This document shows, piece after piece, positions 25,236-33,586 of a stretch of DNA of 49,092 nt. The stretch spans positions 1 through 49,092 of the forward strand of contig JADGPK010000016.1 of NCBI GenBank assembly GCA_017882445.1. Direction: 5' to 3'. Every line of letters begins with the position of its first letter. The first letter of the stretch is position 1. The notes below the pieces were generated by a model, which ran no database searches, was not told the DNA's origin, and saw nothing but the letters and a program-made list of their open reading frames with translations. Both the position numbers and the translations under genes were made by a program. This DNA is from Solirubrobacteraceae bacterium (GTDB taxonomy: Bacteria; Actinomycetota; Thermoleophilia; Solirubrobacterales; Solirubrobacteraceae).

Positions 25236-27455
25236 TCAGCGCGCCCGGCGCAGGCGGCCACGGAGCGCGCGAGGAAGGGCCCGCGCCGCGAGGAAGGCGT
25301 GGGAGGCGGCGGCGAACAGCGGCCGGCCCAGCGCGGGATGCGCGCTGAGCGCGAGCAGCGCGCGCTGGAGACCTTCGGGCAGCGTTCCGTGCGGGCCGAT
25401 CAGGCTCAGCCCGAAGCCGACCTCGGCGTTGAGCTCGTCATACATGCGCTGGGCGTGTTCACGCTCGCCGACGAGCCTCTCCGCTTCGAGCTCGTGCTCG
25501 ACGCTCAGCCTGCGTTCGCGCGCCACCGCGTCGCGGCTCAGCGTGGCGGCGTCGCGCACGGGCGCCACCGCCGCCTCTTTATAGATGTCGACCATCGCGG
25601 TCGCCGCCGTCGCCCAGGTCAGGGGGCGGGCAGCCTCGGCCAGCGCGTGCACGAGCCGCGTGCGGGCGTCGGGGTCTGTGAGCAGGACATGCGCGGCGGC
25701 GGCGCTCGCCACCGGGTCCCAGGGAACGATCGTCGCGGTCCCGGCCGGCGCCGCCTCGGCCAGTGAGGACTGGGGCGCGAACACACAGGGGACGCCGCTG
25801 AGAGCCGACTCGAACGGGACCAGGCCGAAGCCCTCGTACACCGACGGGTAGACGACCGCGCCGGCGTTGTCGATGAGCCACGCCTTCTCCTGCTCGTCGA
25901 CCGGGCCCAATGCCACCACGGCCGCTCGCAGCTCGGGGCGCTCGGCCAGGAACGCCCGCTCGAGCTCCAGCGAGGATCCCTGCGAGATGTGCGTCCCGGC
26001 GAGGACGAGGCTCCCCCGCCAGTCGTGATCTTCGCGCAGCGAGGAGAGCAGGCGCAGCGCGAAGATCCTGTTCTTGTGGCGGAAGTCGGTGCCCAGGCAG
26101 AGCAGGAAGCCGGTCTCGAGGGAGGCTCCGCGGCCGTCGTCGAGCGCCGCCGGGCGTCGCGGCCCACCCGGGGTGCGGTGATCCAGGCCGGGAGGCACGA
26201 TCCGGATGCGCGCCTCCTCGACGAGCGCATCGGACAGCAGCTCTCGGCGGGTGTGATCTGAGAAGACGACCACCCGCTCGGCGGCCGAGAGGCCGTGGCG
26301 GCTCGCGCGACGGTAGTCCTCCCACGCGTCGGTGTCGATGAAATAGCCGGGGTTGCGATAGGCGATCAGGTCGAGTTGGCTGAGCACGAACCGCTCGCCG
26401 AGCGCCACGGCGAGCGCGACGTCCCCGGGCGAGAACGTCTGCTGCGGACGGTGAAAGACGGTGCTCCTCGGCGTGGCCGGGTCGAGGTCCTCGGCCGCCA
26501 GGATCTCGGTTGCCGGCAGGCCGCGCAGCAGCTCCAGGGTCTCCCGGTCGATCCGCTCCGCGCGCACGAGCAGGCGCAGCCTCAGCGCCCCGGTCCGCGC
26601 GAGCTCGAGGATCAGCTCGAGGATGTGGACCTGCGTGCCCGTGACGGCACCGTCGAGGGCGCGCGCGTCGAGCGTCACCCACAGTCGCTGGCCAGGCCCC
26701 CGTGCCGCCTGCAGGGCGCGCGTGAGGACGCTCGAGTCCGCGAGCGCCGGGTGCGGGGACAGATATGGGTAGCGCTCGAGTAGTGGGGCCGGCACCTCGT
26801 CGGTGTCCGCGGCACGCGGCTCCTCGGCGTCGCCTGCACGCCCGCGCGCCAAGCGCTCGACCACGACGTCGTCGGCGGCGACGTGGGCCAGTCCGCAGAG
26901 CAGGCAGCGCTGGGAGAAGTCGATCTCCAGCGCCCAGCGCAGATCGAGTTCCTCATCGAGCGGACCGACGAGCTCCAGCGCCTCGCGACGCACATACACG
27001 CAGGGGCCGACCGCCCGGCTCAGGCGCGGGCGCAGCCCGAGTGTGTGCTCGGCGACGCTTTCGGCGAGCTTCGCGAGGCCAGCCTCCGGTCCGTCCGCTC
27101 CCCGTCCGCCCGGCTCGGACAGCGCGAGCTCGGTGGCGGTATCCGCCAGCGCGCTCGCCGTCGCGATGTTGGTGTCGCTGAGCGCCGCGTCGCGCAGTCG
27201 CTCCAGCCAGCCTGCGCTCACGCGACACGGCTCGCTCAGCAGGAGGATATCGGCGTCCGTGAGCTGCGCGAGCGCGCGATTGACCGCAGCCGCGCTCGGC
27301 TGGACACGCATGACCGGAATGCTCGCCGGCGTATGCTGCTGGACGGATTCCAGCGACTCGTGCAGACGCTCCTCATCCTGGCTGGCGGCGATCACGACGC
27401 AGACGCCTCTCCGGGTGTCGGCTGGGCGCATCTGGGGCAGCTCGCTCATGCTCAT
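25236..27455 (-). CDS. large glycosyltransferase: GT2-like remnant domain plus GT4
   Basis: This 739-residue protein begins with a GT-A-like domain (GVCVVIAASQDEERLHESLE, LLLSEPCRVSAGWLERLRDA, VGPCVYVRREALELVGPLDE) in which the DxD-equivalent acidic motif is replaced by SEPCR. From about residue 255 it is GT4: LWVTLDARALDGAVTGTQVH, FLLCLGTDFRHKNRIFALRL and YPSVYEGFGLVPFESALSGV near 545. The C-terminal 120 residues include a likely coiled coil (ERRLSVEHELEAERLVGERE). Probably one active site works and the N-terminal domain binds or scaffolds; this is inference. The start is at 27455 or two codons later. Confidence 0.85.
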   Translation of the reverse strand: MSMSELPQMRPADTRRGVCVVIAASQDEERLHESLESVQQHTPASIPVMRVQPSAAAVNRALAQLTDADILLLSEPCRVSAGWLERLRDAALSDTNIATASALADTATELALSEPGGRGADGPEAGLAKLAESVAEHTLGLRPRLSRAVGPCVYVRREALELVGPLDEELDLRWALEIDFSQRCLLCGLAHVAADDVVVERLARGRAGDAEEPRAADTDEVPAPLLERYPYLSPHPALADSSVLTRALQAARGPGQRLWVTLDARALDGAVTGTQVHILELILELARTGALRLRLLVRAERIDRETLELLRGLPATEILAAEDLDPATPRSTVFHRPQQTFSPGDVALAVALGERFVLSQLDLIAYRNPGYFIDTDAWEDYRRASRHGLSAAERVVVFSDHTRRELLSDALVEEARIRIVPPGLDHRTPGGPRRPAALDDGRGASLETGFLLCLGTDFRHKNRIFALRLLSSLREDHDWRGSLVLAGTHISQGSSLELERAFLAERPELRAAVVALGPVDEQEKAWLIDNAGAVVYPSVYEGFGLVPFESALSGVPCVFAPQSSLAEAAPAGTATIVPWDPVASAAAAHVLLTDPDARTRLVHALAEAARPLTWATAATAMVDIYKEAAVAPVRDAATLSRDAVARERRLSVEHELEAERLVGEREHAQRMYDELNAEVGFGLSLIGPHGTLPEGLQRALLALSAHPALGRPLFAAASHAFLAARALPRALRGRLRRAR

Positions 27456-27617
27456 CGGGATCCCGGCCGGCGACGCAGTCAGCCTAGGGAGGGGCGAGCG
27501 AAACTCGCAAGCCCTCTATCCACGGGGATCGGGGGTAGGGGCTCAGGGGTGCCACCCCACTTTGAGCCGCCGGTACCCCAACGACAGGTTGTGGTGTAGG
27601 TGCGTCCTGGGTGGTGA
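27456..27617. other. intergenic stretch with inverted repeats
   Basis: No gene is seen. Around 27489-27516 the run GAGGGGCGAGCGAAACTCGC followed by AAGCCCTC can fold into an imperfect hairpin, and GGGGTGCCACCCC follows near 27545. With the transposase debris next to it, these may be remains of an insertion element edge, but no terminal repeat pair could be confirmed. Confidence 0.3.
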
Positions 27618-27985
27618 TCAGAGGAACCGGTCGAAACAACCGACGACGAACTCGACACGGTCGGAGAGGGCTTTGACATCAGGCATGGAGATTACCTTCA
27701 CGGGGCCGCCGAGAAGTACCTCCAGGGGCGGATGGGGGTCCATCTCGATCTGCGTATCCGGCGGCCGGGGCGTCAGCTCCACCGTCCCGAACCGTACGGT
27801 GGTCGGGTCGCCGACGGACGCACGGCCACGGTAGAGGCCGTCGGCTCCGGCGAAGCGCCACTGCAGTGCTCGCAGCAGGGCGGCTTGTGCTCGCCGCGCT
27901 TGACGGCAGGTTGGTCTTGGAGCAGACCGCCATGTGGAGGCGGTAGCCGCAGAACCCCCCGCCCTTGCGGCAACTCCGTGTGCTC
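27618..27985 (-). pseudogene. DDE transposase scrap joined to an unknown ORF remnant
   Basis: On the minus strand about 27905-27970, RKGGGFCGYRLHMAVCSKTN matches the internal (K/R)GGG-YGYKLH...TxLP stretch of DDE transposases. Just after this motif the recognisable frame is lost. A second coding-looking frame runs on to a TGA at 27618-27620 and includes ALLRALQWRFAGADGLYRGR, TVRFGTVELTPRPPDTQIEM and KVISMPDVKALSDRVEFVVG. I do not recognise that part, but its third codon positions are GC-rich as in real genes. No intact start is apparent. Confidence 0.45.
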
Positions 27986-28060
27986 GCGCCCGATGAGCGT
28001 AAGATTGAGGCTCACCCGGGCGGGCCCGGTCAACGAGGACGTGAGGGAGGCTTAGCGTAG

Positions 28061-28276
28061 ATGGGATCCGTGCGCGAGGTGCTGTTCGTTGGGACCGGCG
28101 GCCTATCAGGTCTGGCGGTCAAGGCCAACTCGAAGACGGAGCGCACGGCGAAAGCGGCCGAAAGGCAAGTGCGGCTCCAACAGCAGCAGATGAGAGGGAG
28201 CCAGCGGACGACGACATCTACGGCGCTGTGGAGTGACTCGTGTCGTTTCGCTACTCGTTTCGCCAAACGGTCCTAG
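28061..28276 (+). CDS. small hypothetical protein, possibly truncated
   Basis: A 71-residue ORF whose first 45 residues look real: VREVLFVGTGGLSGLAVKAN then SKTERTAKAAERQVRLQQQQ. This combination of a Gly-rich hydrophobic start and a basic helical tail is familiar from short actinobacterial proteins of unknown function. After the Gln run the sequence becomes low quality and the codon use changes, so the 3' end may be damaged. GGGAGG lies about 11 bases before the ATG. It ends 10 bases before the membrane glycosyltransferase. No function can be assigned. Confidence 0.45.
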   Translation: MGSVREVLFVGTGGLSGLAVKANSKTERTAKAAERQVRLQQQQMRGSQRTTTSTALWSDSCRFATRFAKRS

Positions 28277-28286
28277 CTCGTCTGGG

Positions 28287-29915
28287 ATGAGCTCGTTCGA
28301 TATCAAGGAAACCCGTTTGCAGACTCCGCGCCGAGTAAGCAGCCGTCGGCGCTCGCGCCGCGCACCCTCTGCCCGGGTGGTGGCGCTTTCACTGGTAGCC
28401 GCGATGGTGGTGGTCTTCGTGTTGATCTCGCTCTGGTGGCAGAAAATCGATCAGACTCTGCCGAATGGAGATTACGCCAAGCACCTTGATATCGCTTTCG
28501 GCTACTACAACCTGATCTCACACGGCTACATTGGAGCTCCGTTCAAGGAGTACAACCTGTATCCGCCTCTGACTCACTTGGTCGGCGCGTACTACTCACT
28601 GATCGTGGGTGGTCCGAGCATCCTCCGCATGGTTCTAGGAGAGAACCTGTTTTTCGTCCCGATGCTCGCTTTCGGCTGCTATTGGGCCGGCTCTATCGCC
28701 TTCGGCCGCTGCGCCGGAGTGCTGGCGGCGGCGTTCGGCCTTGGGACACCAATGATCATCAGTCTGTTTCACCTGTTCATGACGGATGGTCCCACTGCAG
28801 CGATGGTCGCGATCACGGTCGCAGCGATGCTCGCGACGGAGCGGTTCTCCCGAACGCGGATGAGCGTATTTGCCGGGTTGGTGGCGGGAATCGGCGCGTA
28901 CACACGTGCCACCTTCATACTGTTCATCCTCGGGCTGCTCCTCGTCATGGTCTTGCGTGGCGGTTGGCGGGAGCGAAAGGGTCTGGGGCTGTTCGTCCTC
29001 TCCGCGGTTGTCATCGCGGGACCGTGGTACGGACTTCACTTTCACGACCTGTTCAGCCAGACAAGCGGAGCAGTCAGCGCGCTGCAGCCAATGTGGTACG
29101 GCAGCCATCCCTATCCGTCGGACAACCAGCTCTTGAAGTACACCTGGTACGCCTGGAACCTCGTCAACCAGCAGCTCTACCTGCCGCTCGCGCTGTTCTT
29201 CTTGATTGGCGTGGTCACATTGTCGGTTGGTTGGATCCGCAACCGTAGCAGCGACTCGCTGCTACCAGAGCTGTTGGTCGGCGGTTTCGTCGGGTACCTG
29301 GGCACGAGCCTGTTGACGCTGGAGGACCCGCGCTACACCATCCCCGCACTGGTCTACGTCGCCGTAATCGCCACCGGCTGGATCGTGCGTGTGCGCTGGC
29401 GCTCGTTGGGGGTCGCGCTCGGTGTGCTCCTCCTCGCCGTGGTGGTTTTCAACACCACGCAGATCAACAAGGCATGGCCTGGCATCAATGCGAGCATCAT
29501 CCTTCCCGGGCAGGAAATCGGCAGCCCGATCGGCCAGGGGACGCTCGACGTCGCCAACACGTCCGGCTATTTCGCGGGCCAGCCCATGCCCGCCCCCGCC
29601 AGGGCGGTCATACTCAGGTTTCTGGAGCGCATCAAGCACGATGGTGCGACGGCCGTCACCTTCGACTCGCAGTCGCTCAACAGTGGCGGCTACAACCTCG
29701 ATCAGCTGTCACTTCTGGCGACGGTGGCGGGACTGAAAGTGGCGGGGTTTGCCCCCGACACCGTCACCAGCCCCGATACGTGGTGGATCTTTCGAACGAG
29801 CCCGGCGACCGCGCATATACCGCCGTGCCTGCCGAGTCCGGCGATGAACGACACCACCGGTTTCTACACGATTCCTGGGCCGCTTGGGCCCAGCGCGCGC
29901 GTGCGCTGTCCCTAG
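28287..29915 (+). CDS. GT39/ArnT-like membrane glycosyltransferase
   Basis: This 542-residue protein has a basic N-terminal tail, then about 11-12 membrane segments. LPNGDYAKHLDIAFGYYNLI after the first helix takes the place of the acidic first-loop motif of GT-C enzymes, and YPPLTHLVGAYYSLIVGGPS and EDPRYTIPALVYVAVIATGW follow the ArnT/PMT pattern. The last 130 residues are outside the membrane. Such enzymes transfer sugars from polyprenyl phosphate at the outer face. The ATG at 28287 is chosen because the hydrophobic and family-like part follows; the frame is open 18 codons upstream. Codon use is somewhat less GC-rich than in its neighbours. Confidence 0.78.
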   Translation: MSSFDIKETRLQTPRRVSSRRRSRRAPSARVVALSLVAAMVVVFVLISLWWQKIDQTLPNGDYAKHLDIAFGYYNLISHGYIGAPFKEYNLYPPLTHLVGAYYSLIVGGPSILRMVLGENLFFVPMLAFGCYWAGSIAFGRCAGVLAAAFGLGTPMIISLFHLFMTDGPTAAMVAITVAAMLATERFSRTRMSVFAGLVAGIGAYTRATFILFILGLLLVMVLRGGWRERKGLGLFVLSAVVIAGPWYGLHFHDLFSQTSGAVSALQPMWYGSHPYPSDNQLLKYTWYAWNLVNQQLYLPLALFFLIGVVTLSVGWIRNRSSDSLLPELLVGGFVGYLGTSLLTLEDPRYTIPALVYVAVIATGWIVRVRWRSLGVALGVLLLAVVVFNTTQINKAWPGINASIILPGQEIGSPIGQGTLDVANTSGYFAGQPMPAPARAVILRFLERIKHDGATAVTFDSQSLNSGGYNLDQLSLLATVAGLKVAGFAPDTVTSPDTWWIFRTSPATAHIPPCLPSPAMNDTTGFYTIPGPLGPSARVRCP

Positions 29916-30032
29916 TCGGCACTACGTCGATCAGGTGCTTCGCTGGCCAGGGAAGCGCTCCAGGCGGTCCTCGGGCACGGACTCCCTCGCGGCGGCCCGC
30001 AACATTCGGCGATAATCCCCGCCACCGCGCCG

Positions 30033-31097
30033 ATGACCACCGACGATCAGACCAGACCGGCAGCTCGCCTTGCCCGGCCGCTGCGACGCTTCCGCCAGCG
30101 CTTGCGGGCCCTCGCACGCAGAGTGCTCTGGCGGGTGGCGCGGCCGTATGCTCGCCGCCGAGCACGTCGAGCTGACGCCGTTGCCAGGCTCGCGCGCGTG
30201 GAGACGGAGCTCGAGCACGTCGGCGAGCGCCACGGCGAGCAGATCGAGCGCGTGGAGGACTTCGTTCGCGAGCTGATCCTGACCGCGGAGTCGCTGCGCC
30301 GCAGCGTCTCAGACGTCGATGCGGCGATGAAAGCCGCGGCGCGATCGGCGCACCGGGAGATCGAGCTCATCAACACCGAGCTCAACGCGCTGCCCTACGT
30401 GGCGGACAGCCCGTTCGAGCGCCTGCAGTCGCCGGTGGGGGAGGTACTTGGCTATCGCTCCGCCGCGTCGATGCGCGGCTCCGGCTCCGGCTACGTGGAC
30501 TTCGAGGAGCTCTTCCGCGGCCCCGCCGCCCGCGTGGCCGAGTCTCAGCGGCCATACCTGGTGCTCGTTCGTGACCACCAGCCGGTGCTCGACGTCGGCT
30601 GTGGTCGCGGCGAGTTCCTCGCCCTGCTGGCCAGCGAGGGGATCTCCGCCTCCGGCGTCGACAGCGATCCGGGGATGGTGGCCCGCTGCGAGGGGCTGGG
30701 CCTGCCGGCGACGCTCGGCGACGCCAACCGGTATCTGGAGGGACTCCCGGACGGAACGCTCGGCAGCATCTTCTCCGCCCAGGTCATCGAGCACCTGCCC
30801 CACGGAGAGCTGCGGCGAATGCTCGAGCTCGCGCGCCGCAAGCTGCGGCCGGCCGGCCTGTTCATCGCCGAGACGGTCAACCCCCACCGCGTCTCGTCGC
30901 TGAAGACCTTCTGGGTCGACCCCACCCATCAGCACCCGATCTTCCCCGAGGTCGCGCTGGCGCTCTGCGCCATAGCGGGCTTCGAGTCGGCCTACGTCTT
31001 CGCCCCCTCGTTTGACAGCTTCGAGCGAGCCCGCTTCCAGGCGCCCGCCTACGCTGTCGTCGCCACGGCGCCGCCGGAGAATGGGGGCGAGCGTTGA
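30033..31097 (+). CDS. SAM-dependent methyltransferase with N-terminal coiled coil
   Basis: This 354-residue protein starts with a very basic stretch (about 1-50), then a predicted coiled coil (about 50-118: ETELEHVGERHGEQIERVED). The class I methyltransferase domain begins with VLDVGCGRGEFLALLASEGI at about 185, followed by GVDSDPGMV, SIFSAQVIEHLPHGELRRML and RPAGLFIAETVNPH. This resembles the WbdD/glycan chain-end methyltransferases that use coiled coils to measure or anchor chain synthesis. A terminating role is inferred from that likeness and the Wzt C-terminal domain. The stop overlaps the next start (TGATG). Confidence 0.85.
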   Translation: MTTDDQTRPAARLARPLRRFRQRLRALARRVLWRVARPYARRRARRADAVARLARVETELEHVGERHGEQIERVEDFVRELILTAESLRRSVSDVDAAMKAAARSAHREIELINTELNALPYVADSPFERLQSPVGEVLGYRSAASMRGSGSGYVDFEELFRGPAARVAESQRPYLVLVRDHQPVLDVGCGRGEFLALLASEGISASGVDSDPGMVARCEGLGLPATLGDANRYLEGLPDGTLGSIFSAQVIEHLPHGELRRMLELARRKLRPAGLFIAETVNPHRVSSLKTFWVDPTHQHPIFPEVALALCAIAGFESAYVFAPSFDSFERARFQAPAYAVVATAPPENGGER

Positions 31098-33586
31098 TGC
31101 GCGTCGTGACCCTGGCCACGCTCGCCACGATGCCGCAGGCGCGGGCTCTGGGACGGTCGCTGCAGCGCCACCAGCCCGACTGGCCGTTCGAGGTGGTGCT
31201 CGTTGCCGGCGAGGACATCGTCGCGGCGGAGGACCGCGAGGAGTCCCTGCGGGTGCGCTCCGCCTCGCGCGAGCTGGACCTCGACGTCGAGACGCTGCTC
31301 TCCCGTTACGAGGAGGAGGACCTGAGCGTCCTGCTGCTGCCCCGTCTGCTGCGGCGCTACTCGGAGCGCACCTCAGAGCCGGTGCTGCACCTGCCGAGCA
31401 CAGCCTGGGTGCTGGGGAGCTTGGAGCCGATCGAGTCGATGCTCTCGACGCGCAGCGTCGTGCTTGTGCCGAGGATGACGGCCGACATCCCCAGCGACGG
31501 CCTCGAGCCGTCGCGCGCTCAGATGGAACGGGCGGGTCGGATCGAGGAGACGGTCATGGGCGTGGACGGCACTGCGGGCGCCGAAGGCTTTCTGGTGTGG
31601 TGGGGCAGGCACGTCGAGCAGATGTTCGGATCGCTCGATGCCCGCCACAGCGGCTCCCGGCCCGAGGATCGGCCCTGGCTGGCGCGCTTCCTCGAGCTCG
31701 CCCCCGCACGCTTCGCGACGGCCGTCCTAGACGACCCGGGCTGCAACCTGAACATGTGGAACCTGCACACCCGGACGCTGCAAACCGCGTCCGACGGGGT
31801 GCTGGTGGACGGAAGCTGGCCGCTTCGCGTTCTCAACCTGCCGGGCTTCGACCCCGGCCGCCCGTATCGCCTGGGCCCGGTCGCCAGCCGCGTGCGGATC
31901 AGTCGCTCGCCGGTCCTGCACGAGCTGTGCGAGCGCTACGCCGGCGAGCTCCTCGCGGCCGGTTGGCGTGACTCCGAGCATCGCGAGGAGGTGGGCCGGC
32001 GCCTTGCCGACGGCCTCGTCTACGACGACTCGCTGCGGGCCATGTACGCGTCGGCGCGTGCACTGGGGGAACGCTTCGAGGACCTGTTCAGCGAGGAGGG
32101 CACACGTGCTTTCACCACCTGGCTTCAGGGACCGGCCCCCCGGGGCAGCGCGCACGGCATCAACCGTTATGTGTTTCATCGGGTGGCGCGCGAGCGTCCC
32201 GACGTGATGCGGGCCTACCCGGACCTCGACGGCGTCGACGGCTCTGCGTACGTCGCCTGGTGTTGGGCGTTCGGGCGAGATGAGCTCGCCATCCCCGAGC
32301 GCTTCATGCCTCCGCGGCCGGGGCACGGTCCGGTCGGCGAGTCACGGGCCACCCGCGCGGCCGGACCCGAGACGGCCGCTCCCGCAGCAGCCGCTTCGCG
32401 ATCCGCTGCCGCTCCGCGCCCCGCGGCCCCTGCCGAGAACGGCCCGGCGGTCCGCCTGACCGGGTACCTCGGTCACACTCTCGGGCTCGGCGCGGCAGCC
32501 CGCGGCTATGTGCAGGCGCTTGGCGCGGCTGGGGTTCCCGTGAGGACGGTGAGCGTTCCGCTGCACCACCTGGCGCTGCCGGCGGAGCTTGCCGCGGAGT
32601 ACGGCCAGCATGGCTTCGAGGATCTCGTCCAGGAAGGACGCCACGGCTTTGAGATCATCGCCATCAACGCCGATGAGCTCCCAGACGTCGTCGAGCGTCT
32701 CGGCGAGGACTACTTCCAGGGTACGCGCATCGGGATCTGGGGCTGGGAGACGGACAGCATCCCGGTGCGCTGGCAGCGGGCGTTCGCGCTCGTCGATGAG
32801 ATCTGGGTCTACTCGCGCTTCATGGCCGAGAACATCGGCGCCGTCGCGCCGGTGCCGGTCATCGCGCTGCCGCCGCCCGTTGCGCCTCCCCGCGAGTCGG
32901 CCGCCCCGCTGCGCCTCGGGGTTCCCGAGGGCTTCCTGTTCCTGTTCGTGTTCGACTACCTGAGCACCGTGCAGCGCAAGAACCCGGTGGGGCTGATCGA
33001 GGCCTTCAAGCTCGCGTTCGCGCCCGGAGAGGGTCCGCGGCTGCTGATCAAGACGATCAACGGACCGCTGCGTCCGCTGGCCGAGGAGGAGGTGCTGTGG
33101 GCCGCGCACGGGCGTCCGGACATCCACGTGATCGACCGCTCTCTCAGCCGCGAGGAACTGGACGGCCTGATGGCGGCGTGTGACTGCTACGCGTCCCTGC
33201 ACCGGGCCGAGGGCTTCGGGCTGACGATGGCCGAAGCGATGGCGATCGGCAAGCCGGTCATCGGGACCGGCTATTCGGGGAACGTCGACTTCATGAACGC
33301 CGAGAACAGCTATCTGGTCGACTACACGATCGGCCGCGTCGGACCGGACTGCGAGATCTACCCGCCTGAGGGCGAGTGGGCCGAACCGAGCGTCGAGCAG
33401 GCGGCGGCGCTGATGCGCCGGGTGTACGGCGAGCCTGCCCAGGCCACGGCGAAGGGGGAGAGAGCCAGGGCCGATGTATCGCGTCTGCTCTCGCCGGCGG
33501 CGACCGGGCGGAGCATGCGCGCCCGGCTCGAACTTCTCGCCGGCAGGTCTCGCCCACGCTCCGAGCACGTAGGCTCGCCCCGATGA
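31097..33586 (+). CDS. two-domain glycosyltransferase, GT-A-like plus GT4
   Basis: This 829-residue protein has an N-terminal part (1-300) laid out like GT8-type nucleotide-sugar transferases: MRVVTLATLATMPQARALGR, and AVLDDPGCNLNMWNLHTRTL near 215. Where the family has a YLDPD metal-binding motif it reads LHLPST, so this half may be inactive. An Ala/Pro-rich linker lies at about 415-450. The GT4 part follows (VRLTGYLGHTLGLGAAARGY at about 451, IGIWGWETDSIPVRWQRAFA, HRAEGFGLTMAEAMAIGKPV near 702). ATG overlaps the previous stop, and its own stop overlaps the next start by 4 bases. Confidence 0.88.
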   Translation: MRVVTLATLATMPQARALGRSLQRHQPDWPFEVVLVAGEDIVAAEDREESLRVRSASRELDLDVETLLSRYEEEDLSVLLLPRLLRRYSERTSEPVLHLPSTAWVLGSLEPIESMLSTRSVVLVPRMTADIPSDGLEPSRAQMERAGRIEETVMGVDGTAGAEGFLVWWGRHVEQMFGSLDARHSGSRPEDRPWLARFLELAPARFATAVLDDPGCNLNMWNLHTRTLQTASDGVLVDGSWPLRVLNLPGFDPGRPYRLGPVASRVRISRSPVLHELCERYAGELLAAGWRDSEHREEVGRRLADGLVYDDSLRAMYASARALGERFEDLFSEEGTRAFTTWLQGPAPRGSAHGINRYVFHRVARERPDVMRAYPDLDGVDGSAYVAWCWAFGRDELAIPERFMPPRPGHGPVGESRATRAAGPETAAPAAAASRSAAAPRPAAPAENGPAVRLTGYLGHTLGLGAAARGYVQALGAAGVPVRTVSVPLHHLALPAELAAEYGQHGFEDLVQEGRHGFEIIAINADELPDVVERLGEDYFQGTRIGIWGWETDSIPVRWQRAFALVDEIWVYSRFMAENIGAVAPVPVIALPPPVAPPRESAAPLRLGVPEGFLFLFVFDYLSTVQRKNPVGLIEAFKLAFAPGEGPRLLIKTINGPLRPLAEEEVLWAAHGRPDIHVIDRSLSREELDGLMAACDCYASLHRAEGFGLTMAEAMAIGKPVIGTGYSGNVDFMNAENSYLVDYTIGRVGPDCEIYPPEGEWAEPSVEQAAALMRRVYGEPAQATAKGERARADVSRLLSPAATGRSMRARLELLAGRSRPRSEHVGSPR

